Part shown: piece after piece, positions 55,161 to 64,000 of the stretch | Numbering within the stretch: position 1 is the stretch's first letter | Layout: the number at the start of each line of letters is the position of its first letter | Assembly: GCA_001949185.1 (NCBI GenBank) | Contig: BDGG01000014.1 | Coordinates: forward strand, 62,001-126,000 | Length of the DNA: 64,000 nucleotides | DNA from: Ramazzottius varieornatus | Lineage: Eukaryota > Tardigrada > Eutardigrada > Parachela > Ramazzottiidae | Reading direction: 5' to 3' | Notes under the pieces: generated by a model | The model's input: only the letters and a program-made list of their open reading frames with translations | Told to the model about the DNA's origin: nothing | Databases searched by the model: none | Position numbers and translations under genes: made by a program

Positions 55161-58100
55161 GTTCTGCAAACACGTCTGTATCAAGTCACATGTTACCGAC
55201 TAACAGAAGCACCGACAGAGCTCTTACCTTTGATTTCACAGTCCGTAATCGAGAGAATACGCTTCCGGAAGGAGGTGATGTCGGATCAGTGAAAAGGGAT
55301 GACAGCTTGGGAATATTCTACAGCTTGGCGACCCTTCAAGAGTTCAAGTCATTGAACATGATTAGAACACCAGCTGGCCAGTGATGTCATTCTGCTAATA
55401 GAAATCGTGTCTTTCTTGCCAGAGTACAGTGTGCGCCAAAATAAACCGTATGAAATGGGTGTTGGATGGAACCAGATGGACACAGCCAACGAAATTTGCG
55501 CATGCGGCAAAGCGTAATTCTCATTGGACGAGTCGTAAATAATTTCCGGCTGCAATATAACGCCCATTTTTAACAGTTAATTTTGTCGTATACTGTACCA
55601 TTTTCGAAAGAATCTGGTTTCTATGAGGCAATATCGTAGCGAAATTCGGTTTGAGTGGTTGTACGCCACAAGACCAAAGACAATTAAGCGATTGTACTGT
55701 GTAGCTCGCCAGAACGTCTTTTGTTCCTTTGGTTCGGTCCATGTGTGCTGAGCGGAACGGCATGCGCAGCGCTCGTTTGGCCGACTGACTGTGCCAGTGC
55801 AGTTGAATCACTTGATGAGAAGTCCATATACGGCGACTGCGTTTCTCACGTTCACCACCAGCGGAAGCTCACCGATATACCTTCTCCAGAAGATCCTGTG
55901 GAATATTGTGGAATATCCGGATCGTCTTCCCGCTAGTCTGGATGCAGTTAGACCCTCATGGAATTATTGCGAATCTTGCATTGGGCTATCTGAACATTTG
56001 ACCGAGCGGTGCAAAGGTACGATCAGATGGCTCCCACTGCGTTTCAGATTGGTATTCTGAACTTTTGCGAAAATATTGCAAGTTTTCCGTAACATAGTAA
56101 GATGAACTGCTCCCGTAAAATTTACCGGACAAAAAGTGTATGAATATGATGAGCTAATTAAAGCGGACTAGGTCATCCCCTGTCCGGTGTTCTGACGTCA
56201 GAAGGAGATGTTTCGTGCCGTAAGACCTTAGTAGCTAGTATGACGTCATTTGAACAGGTCGACAAGTAGAAGCGTCAGGCTGCAGCGATCGCGTTTTGAT
56301 GCCATTTTTCTACGGTTTGTTTCTGTTGTTTTTCGACCAACAGCGCCTTTTCTGTGAATCGTGGAACCCTTATGGGACTCTGTAAGTTCCGCTAAAGTGC
56401 TCTCGATTTGGGGAATAGGATTAGCGTAATTTTCAATCAAAGCTGTGCGACGCACCGCTAAGCGATGGCAATGATGACCATCTGCATAATTCATGTTGGG
56501 TTAGTCGAGGGATCGTTAACTGGTTTAGTCGCTCTAGTGTTCCGTCTGTGTATTATGGTTGCGGAGGCTGATATCTCTCGCTGGTATTGGACGCTGGCAA
56601 GGCAATTCGCTGTGAAGCGTGGATGTCGATTCAGTCAAGTGGAGATGATCTGGATTGATCGAGTACCGATGCAAGAATTGTAGAGACTGAGAAGCGAGAG
56701 GGTCATTTCCGAGATGCGAGAGAGCAATGCAATTTTGAAAACTGACCGCCAGTGCGAGGATGTCAAAATCTGCAAAGATTTTCCAGCAATCGGCTGAAAA
56801 GTAATGTGCCGAAAATGTTGCGAAGAATTTCTCGGTCATAAATTTCTAGACATGACACTTGTTACGAAACAATAACAGACGCACCCGTAATTTATTTGCG
56901 GATTATTTTGGGATGTCGGCACACCGAAGAGACCAGCCGAAGTTTGTTTGGAAGAACCGAAAGAAACGATGGCACAATTTAATGGACGGCGAACCATCAC
57001 GGACGTAATGGGGTGTCAATTGGGCACTTGGATGGCGAGCCGTACCAGACAGCATTTGTACAGCCAAATTAAGCAGTTCAAACCTGTGTTCCCTATGGCG
57101 GACCACAAGGTCCGAAATTTGGATTGAGCGCAAGCGTAGAAGAGTGGCGAATTACGGTTGGTGTAATGCTGGGTGTGAATGGACAATCATGACGTCATAC
57201 AACAGGTTTATTTGATGACTGTGACAGCTGCGCGCCAACTTTGATGGGCGTGAAAAGTGAAGTGATGGAGATTAGCGCACTCCTCAGCCTCCTCGCATTT
57301 TTTCAAAAACAGTCCGTTTATTCATGTACTGACATACTTCGGTGGATATTTGATCTGGTCTTCTCTAAGAAGATGAATTTTCAAGTAGCCGAACCGCGGC
57401 ATGGAATGTGCTCGCGCTGTATAATCTGCTTGCTGAGAAACGTGCGAAGAAATGACCATCACACATTTCATATGTATTGCAAGGTTTAAACTGGCTTTTT
57501 ATGTCCCATGTGAAGTAGTAACTGTCGGTATTGACATAGAGTACCAGTATGGAGCGAAATAGCTCAGCTTGAGCCTTGAAACAAGGGGTTACTTCGGCAG
57601 GGTTGGGCTGTGGTTCAGTGCCAGTAGGCTGCGAAGGAACATTATCGCCCGTTTCATGTTGATTAATCGGATTATTGCGTGATGTTTTGCCGCTATTTGG
57701 TCTTGCGTTACAACGTTATTGCTGACATCAACTTTCATAGATAAATCGATATTCGATGGAGTAAAACTTTCTCGCACCAGCAATAGCGAAAGAGTCACGA
57801 CGAGAGTCGCACGAGATCGACACTGACCAATGTTACGCAAGTGTAAGTAATGTGGTTGTTCCTTCGGTTCCCCTACACACGCCGTGCGGATATATTCCCA
57901 GAAGTTCCTTTCCGGCGATTGATTTTGAGTTTCGACTGAATATGTCTTTGAAGGTTTCGCCAGTGGTTATCGTTCATGAATCACCGGTTAATCAGTTGTT
58001 ACTCATTATGAGTATGAATATTAAGTATGGTCCATTTTGGGCAGGCGCGAAGTCGACACTCGACTGCTCGAACTCGTTACGAGACTAGCTTATGACTATC

Positions 58101-58191
58101 TTCTTCGAACGATAAATACAGAGTCTATCAAAGCTATACATTTTTTTCCCCTTTTCTTCATCACAGGCTTGCTTCCTGCTCGCCGGGAAGG
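55161..58191. other. Gene-poor interval between COX6B and integrin beta
   Basis: No conserved gene seen. An 83-codon minus frame (57589-57840) begins with a hydrophobic stretch (LVVTLSLLLVRES) that could be a signal peptide, but nothing else supports it. Perfect TGACGTCA palindromes occur at 56193, 56241 and 57190. Confidence 0.35.
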
Positions 58192-61100
58192 ATGAGGATC
58201 TCCTGGGACTTCGCGATGGACTGGAGGCCGGCGTCTTGTTATTCTTTGCTCATTTTTGTATTTTTCACTTCATTGTTATCAGCTTCTGCTCAAGGTAGTT
58301 TACATAGAGTGAAATTCTTACAAAGTATGCTGGAAAAGTCGGCAGATATATTGACAAGATCGTTCATCCAAGCGGCGCTCGCACTCATGCAATAACAACG
58401 AAAACGTGCGTCACTTCAGGCAATGATCTTGCCGAGTTTCCCAAGGGACGCACGCTTCCAGCCGTATGTAACACAAACGCGCGCCACTTGAGACAGCGAT
58501 CTGGGCAAGATCATTAGCTGACGGCACAACTCTTTGTTTTTATTAATTTCTGTTTGGCTTCAGTTCCTGCCGCATCGGAAGAACTCACTTCCAATCCCTG
58601 TATAGTCCATCAGACATGTGACGTGTGTATACAGGCCAACCCGAATTGTGCCTGGTGTCTTCAAGAGGTAAGTTAGATCTTTGGTCAGATTTCTTCTTCC
58701 TCATCTGGAGTAGTGAAAGCACGGTATCGGGTTTCCGAGCGTGGTGTCCAGATGTGGGAGAAATGTGATCCCGACTCTATTGTCTTTGTTTAAGGGTTAT
58801 GGGGAGACGACCAATGCACCACGTTGTGATCTGGTCGGCAGTCTTCAAACGCGAGGATGTAAATACGAAAACATTATCAACCCCGAAAGCTTGCTGGAGA
58901 TAATTCGGGTAAATATTGGCGCCACTGTTGACTTTTCATTTCCTGGGCGGATTTGACCTAGAATGTCTTCCTTTTGTAGGAACTTGAACTGAGCAGTACT
59001 GTCCAGTTTACTCCGCAAGAAGTCAGCATCAAACTCCGACCAAGTAAACCATCATCCAAAGATTGTCCAACGAATTCAAAATCGAACCTGGATTTGACGA
59101 GTTTATTTTGCAGGAAAACAGTACGCCATACCGGTGCGATTCCGTCAAGCCAAAGATTACCCCGTTGATCTGTACTACCTGATGGACTTGTCTCACTCCA
59201 TGTTGGACGACAAAGTCAAACTGGCCACACTGGGAAGTTATTTAGGTAATTTTTGAAATCACAATTCAAGTTGCAGAAACGAGTTTGAAATTTTTGCCAC
59301 GATGGTTTGATGTCATGGCACAGTGTTGAGTGCAAATTTCATGTTGGGGGGTTTGATTTGATTGCAGCTGCTGAAATGCGGAACATGACGAGCAATTTCC
59401 GGCTGGGCTTTGGCTCGTTTGTCGACAAGGTTGTAATGCCTTTCGTCAGTACAGTCCCCAAGAAGTAAGTGCCATCTTGGCTTTCTTGTTCTGCTTGTGC
59501 TCCAATGTTCACCATAATTACCATGGGCTCTTGTCCGTCCAGTGGGGATGCAAATACATCCATGTTGTGCTTTACAGGCTTGTCGCTCCCTGTGACGGCT
59601 GTGCGGCACCCTATGGCTACAAGCACCACATGACACTCAGCGAGGATACTCATCACTTCGAAGTAAGCCCGATATATCACCCTTCTCACATTCCATACAG
59701 AGGTTGCAGTGAGACCAAGCTGTAATGTTCGCTCTGTTCCTTTGCAGCAACGTGTCAGTGATGCCAGTATTTCGGGCAACTTGGACGCACCGGAAGGAGG
59801 CTTCGACGCAATCATGCAAGCTATCGCCTGTAAAGTACGTAATCAAGGGTATTCTTGAGGATACCATTAAACGTTACGCGTCGGTCAACTGGGGGGCAGA
59901 GCATAAAAATGGTCCGCTAAGCGGAACCGAACCGGAACGGGCGGAAGTTTTGGTCGGCTTCCGTTCTCGAGAAGGCTGATTTGTTTTCGCTTCTTTCCGT
60001 TCGGCTTTCGGCTTACAAGTGCTCCGTCTGTTCCGCTCAAAGATGGCTGACATTATACTTAAATAAAATACAACTTTCAAGCAAAATGACAAGCTTAGCT
60101 CCAAAAGTCGAGCCACAGCATCAAAACAGTGCGATCTGACGATGAAAATGGCCACAAATGAAACCAGTTTTGCTAGTACAAAAGACTTCTCGCACGGTTT
60201 CTTCGTTCAGTTTGTACTGTCAGTTTTTACCGTTCGGTTCGCTCGTACTCGTACGAGAATTTTGCCGCTTGTTTCCGCTTGGTTTTGAAAGTTTTCGAAA
60301 CAGTCCGTTTGGTTTCTAAAATTGCGAACGGTTTTATGCTCTGCTGGGGGGTTTTTCTTGGATACAGAACGTAATGGGGGCTCTTTATAGAATGATATCG
60401 GGTGGCGCGATAAGGCACGTAAGCTCTTGGTGCTGTCGACGGACGCCAGTTTTCATTATGCTGGCGATGGCAAGGTAAGGTTTCCGACTAAACAGCTGCA
60501 GATTCCATGGTGTAATACAGCGGAGCTGATTGGGACTGACAATGGGGAGAACCGAAACCTTACCATGACTTTTGACCTTCTTACTGTATATACAGCTGGG
60601 AGGGATCGTGACACCCAATGACGGAGAATGCCATTTAGGCACTGAGAATGGTGAAATGATATATACGGAAAGCAGCAACCAGGTAAAAAGGTAGATTTGC
60701 TTTGTGAGGAACTTTTGACCATGCTATGAAATCAGCTGTGCTGTCCATCGATTCGTTTCTCACCATAATACCCCGTTTGAAGAGAGTGTGCCAGACCAAA
60801 GTGAAGATTCTTCTACCATTAGTTTTCATACTTCGGGGTTAATACCGTACATCCGCTGGTGCTTCTCTGCTTTGCGGAGTTTCTGTGATCTGTGTAGTAT
60901 AAATCGATCTCTGTGATTATTAGGACTATCCATCATTGAGTCAGATCAACCGCGCCGTCAAGGAGAATAAAATTAACATGATCTTCGCCGTGACGGAGGA
61001 CCAGTTCCCCACCTACAGTCGTCTCAGTGGCTACGTCGAGGGCTCGGTAGCCGGAAAACTGGCAAACGACTCCTCCAACGTCGTTGAGCTCGTCAAAGAC

Positions 61101-63081
61101 CAATACAACGTATGCACATCACCTTTCCTAGCTTTTCCAGAAACTATCTGCGTCAGTCATGAATCTTTAGATGTTTAAACTGTGTTACTTTGCAGAAAAT
61201 CTCCTCTTCTGTCGAGTTGAAAGACAACGCACCCAGTGAGATTGTCAAAATCACCTACTTTGCCAAATGTCCAGGCAAAGAAATGGAACGAACCAGCGTA
61301 TGCCACGGGGTCAAAGTGGGCAACGAGGTACGATCATGAAATTTGAAAAATGCGCTGGCGGTTTGGGCAAACTTTATTTCCCCCCTGGTGGGAATTTCGT
61401 ATTGGTAAATTCACATGTTTTCGCGAGTCGGTCTTAAATGACAAATATGTCGATGACATATCGAGGAATCTCTACGGTTGAATGGAAAGATTTTTGTGTG
61501 TTGACTGTAGATTCAGTGGCAGTTGAATATCGAAGTGGACAAGTGTCCACCCGGTCCATCGCCACATCGTATCCCCTTTAAAGTGTATCCGGTCGGTCTG
61601 GACGAAGAACTTTCGGTTAACCTGGAAATAATCTGTGACTGCGACTGCGGCCCGCCGATCTTTAACGCCCCCCAGTGTAGTGGCAATGGTACGTACGAAT
61701 GCGGTATCTGCACCTGCCCACCGGGTACCTTTGGTCGCCACTGCGAGTGCAGCTCGGACCAGATTACGGGCTTTGACGAGGAAGCCGGCTGCCGAGCGTA
61801 AGAAGCATCCGCCCCACTTTATGTAAGAAATATGCTTCATCTATTGCTTCACAGGCCCAACTCTTCGCTGATCTGTTCGGGAAGAGGACGCTGCGTCTGT
61901 GGCGAATGTGACTGTTTTCCCCGAGCGGTAGGTTGAAATATAAAAGTCAGTCCGCTGGTTCGACCAATGCTTTTTATCCGTAGAATCCCAATGAAGAAGT
62001 CTACGGTCGATACTGTGAATGTGACAACTTCTCTTGCGACCGCTTCAACGGCCTGGTCTGTGGTGGGCCGGACCACGGCACATGCGAGTGCGGGACTTGT
62101 GTCTGCAAGCCGGGCTGGACTGGAGCCGCTTGTGAATGCTCGACGTCCATTGAGACGTGTCAAAGCAAAGACGGAGTAAGTCTTGTGGCAAATGTATCTG
62201 AATGGAAATTGACATTATTAGGGAATATTTATTTTCTGATGGGGCTTTTTTTCAGAACATTTGTAACGGTCACGGAAAGTGTGTCTGCGGCGCATGTGTT
62301 TGCGACGTCAACGAGGACGGTAACCCCGAGTACTACGGACCAACCTGTGAAAGCTGCCCGACATGCCCGGACGAATGTTACAAGTTGAAGAACTGTGCGC
62401 AGTGTCATGGCTTCGGGACTGGGGCACTGGCCGACGACGACGATGCAACCTTCTGTGCCAGAAACTGTAGTGCCACCTACAATACGACCCAGTTTACCCA
62501 TGCCGACGAACTCGTTGGTACGTTCTCCGGCTAATCTTTTTTAAACCGAAATATCGAGAATAATGAAACAATCGTGCTTTGTTTTTTTAGTGGATATGCC
62601 GGGAGAAAAGATCTGTCAGTTCCGTGATGAAAGCGACTTTTGTACATTTTTCTTCTCCTACTACGAGATTCCTGGCACTATCAATGGACGCATGGTGGAA
62701 ATCCAGAAAACCAAAGGTCAGCTCTTCTTGGATCTATACTCTCAACTGCAATTCATGGGTTGATTAGGTGTGACTGTGTAGTTTGTCCGGAAACCGTGGG
62801 TGCCTGGGCGGTTATCCTCGGTATCATCGGCGCAGTGTTGGCTGTCGGTATGGCGCTTTTGCTGATATGGAAGATCTTGACCATCATTCATGATCGGCGA
62901 CAGCTGGCCAAGTTTGACGCTGAAGTGGAGAACGCCAAGTGGGATACGGTAAGGGAATGAATTTTGCTCTTTGTCGACTTGAACCTGTCGAAGAAGTTCG
63001 TGTGGCCTTTTACAGAGTGGAAACCCCATTTTCCGACCGGCCACCAACACCTACCGCAATCCAGTATATGTTAACCGATAG
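58192..63081 (+). CDS. Integrin beta subunit
   Basis: Nineteen exons join in phase to 815 residues: 58192-58294, 58564-58667, 58795-58908, 58980-59043, 59114-59245, 59368-59464, 59578-59662, 59748-59834, 60391-60474, 60596-60682, 60924-61109, 61196-61327, 61511-61797, 61855-61927, 61984-62175, 62256-62517, 62591-62716, 62782-62948 and 63016-63081. They encode a signal peptide, a PSI domain ([14 protein letters not shown]), a beta-I domain with the MIDAS D153-L-S-H-S157 and specificity loop ([17 protein letters not shown]), a hybrid domain, Cys-rich EGF repeats, a beta tail, a TM about 745-769 and a short tail with NPIF and NPVY for talin and kindlin. Pairs with an alpha subunit for matrix adhesion. 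A second Met at codon 9 may be the start. A 447-bp MITE lies in intron 8. Confidence 0.96.
58355..58515. repeat. Palindromic intron repeat family, copy in integrin intron 1
   Basis: TTGACAAGATCGTTCATCCA, AACGTGCGTCACTTCAGG, ATGATCTTGCCGAGTTTCCC, AACGCGCGCCACTTGAG and GCAAGATCAT. About two units of the inner and outer halves. Confidence 0.65.
59897..60343. mobile_element. 447-bp hAT-type MITE in integrin intron 8
   Basis: The left end is CAGAGCATAAAAATGGTCCG; the right end in reverse complement is CAGAGCATAAAACCGTTCGC. The insertion is flanked on both sides by the identical 8-bp CTGGGGGG (59889-59896 and 60344-60351), the target-duplication length of hAT transposons. The interior is rich in GGAACCGAACCGG-like repeats and has no transposase. 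Confidence 0.88.
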
Positions 63082-63667
63082 GAAGTGTGCGGGAAATTGT
63101 TTCTTGACTGCCTTACAAGCCAAAAGGACCACGGAAAAAAGTCTTCTAGAAAGAAGACAAGGGTTTCGACAAAAGATTGGCAGCTGTTTTACAAGCAGCG
63201 TTTGTTGCGTGTCTTTCACCACTTTGTGCCCCAATTAACTGACTGATATGTCCGACTAGAAAAATACTACTTTTTACCACTGTTTGTGCATCTAGAACTT
63301 TTCGTCTAAACTTTTATCTGTTTTATCGGCGTTTTCATCTTTAACTTTTCTCTCACTTTTTTTCCCGAGTTGTTGGTTTTATGCATTAATCTTTCAGTCA
63401 TTCTGACGTTGGTCACTAACTTTTGCGTTCTTTTATCTGCCTCTGTTTTTTTCTCTCCTGCCTGTATGGGGTTTTTTGGTGTTTCTAATTATGATTCATG
63501 TGCGTTTGAAGCCTTCGAGCTTCTCTCCGTTTGATCCTTCTGATTCATTTTGTACTAATCCCATATTTGGCTAGCGGTAAACACGTGTTTTACGTGTCTA
63601 CGGAGTTGTCAGTTCCTCTAACCTTCGCGTACGTCCGTACCGCTTGTACGTATGCAGAAATTAACAC
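63082..63667 (+). other. Integrin 3' flank
   Basis: Downstream of the integrin stop codon. T-rich sequence from 63240 to 63480 probably belongs to the 3' untranslated region or flank. No other gene seen. Confidence 0.3.
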
Positions 63668-63994
63668 CTTGAGCACGGGGCGGGAAACTCACTTTCCCGG
63701 CGCACACTCATTTGTGCGTAGCGAGTTTCCAGTTTACCTTTTGCTCCACGTTTTTTTCCGTTTGCCCGGACAATCAACTCTTCTTGAAACTAAAACTAGC
63801 GGCTACTGCACGCTGGCTCTGCAAACCTGTGTGGAATTTTTTCCTTTCGCAACGGGATTTCGGCGTAGCCAGCAAATTACTTTCCAGCCAGGCTCTCAGT
63901 TAGTCCAGAGTTACCGAAATGTTGCGCGAGCCCAAACATTTTGGTATCTTGCGACAGTTTCAGATTCGTGGAAAGATCTGCTCAGTGGTCATTA
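63668..63994 (+). repeat. Dispersed repeat, copy 2 (pairs with 4511-4850)
   Basis: Direct-orientation partner of the repeat at 4.5 kb, sharing GAGCACGGGGCGGGAAACTC-like and GTTTCAGATTCGTGGAAAGA-like stretches. It runs to the window edge, so its right boundary is unknown. Confidence 0.7.
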
Positions 63995-64000
63995 AAAAAA

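Noticed and set aside
57589-57840. Secreted peptide candidate MRNIGQCRSRATLVV
   Set aside because: Weak signal-like stretch preceded by basic residues, no cleavage sites or splice signals, and no other support.
1-64000. CRISPR array, operon structure or prokaryotic origin
   Set aside because: No regularly spaced direct repeats were seen. Genes have spliceosomal introns and animal-specific domains throughout.
1-64000. tRNA and rRNA genes
   Set aside because: I scanned by eye for cloverleaf-like B-box stretches and for rRNA-like conserved segments and found none convincing. A covariance-model search would settle it.

Overview
This is animal nuclear DNA. Genes are split by many short GT-AG introns, mostly 50-400 bp, and most of the gene models below keep a correct reading phase across every junction I placed. 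The families present are animal ones: integrin beta, WDR35/IFT121, DCAF11, NTPDase 5/6, COX6B, a CUB-trypsin protease, rhodopsin-like and gustatory-type receptors, and a NIT-type receptor cyclase relative. A gustatory-receptor-type gene, compact introns and DIRS and non-LTR elements suggest a small protostome invertebrate. A tardigrade or similar compact ecdysozoan is my guess, at low confidence. One 50-base run of N marks an assembly gap.

Layout. 1-11 kb is repeat-rich: a decayed DIRS-type tyrosine-recombinase retrotransposon (725-3786, minus), a dispersed repeat (about 4.5 kb), a gustatory-receptor-like gene (5.6-6.6 kb, minus) and a non-LTR retrotransposon (7.77-10.9 kb, minus). An intact three-exon NTPDase gene follows (11.7-13.7 kb, minus). 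14-24 kb is gene-poor. It holds an inverted repeat around the assembly gap, a candidate secreted peptide precursor (15.8 kb), a decayed non-LTR element of a different family (18.4-21.0 kb) and a 482-bp TA-flanked MITE (21.4 kb).

From 24.3 kb the window becomes gene-dense: a single-exon rhodopsin-like GPCR (+), WDR35/IFT121 in 16 exons (+), a two-pass receptor with a degenerate class III cyclase domain (+), a 597-residue Ser/Pro/Lys-rich protein (+), DCAF11 (minus) and a 267-residue protein with an RVSF motif (minus). A BTB-BACK pseudogene at 45.8-48.7 kb carries a second copy of the non-LTR element. Then come a 200-bp-armed foldback repeat, an unknown multi-pass membrane protein (minus), a CUB-trypsin protease in 11 exons (minus), COX6B (minus) and an integrin beta subunit in 19 exons (+, 58.2-63.1 kb). 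The repeat seen at 4.5 kb recurs at the right edge.

The genes form no operon or single pathway. They are ordinary eukaryotic neighbours on both strands. WDR35 (ciliary transport), DCAF11 (ubiquitin ligase adaptor), integrin beta (adhesion), COX6B (respiration) and NTPDase (secretory nucleotide hydrolysis) are conserved housekeeping or cell-biology genes. The less conventional items are the cyclase-like receptor that lacks metal-binding aspartates, the GPCR that lacks several hallmark motifs, the peptide precursor, and a family of short palindromic repeats scattered through introns from 29 kb to 59 kb.
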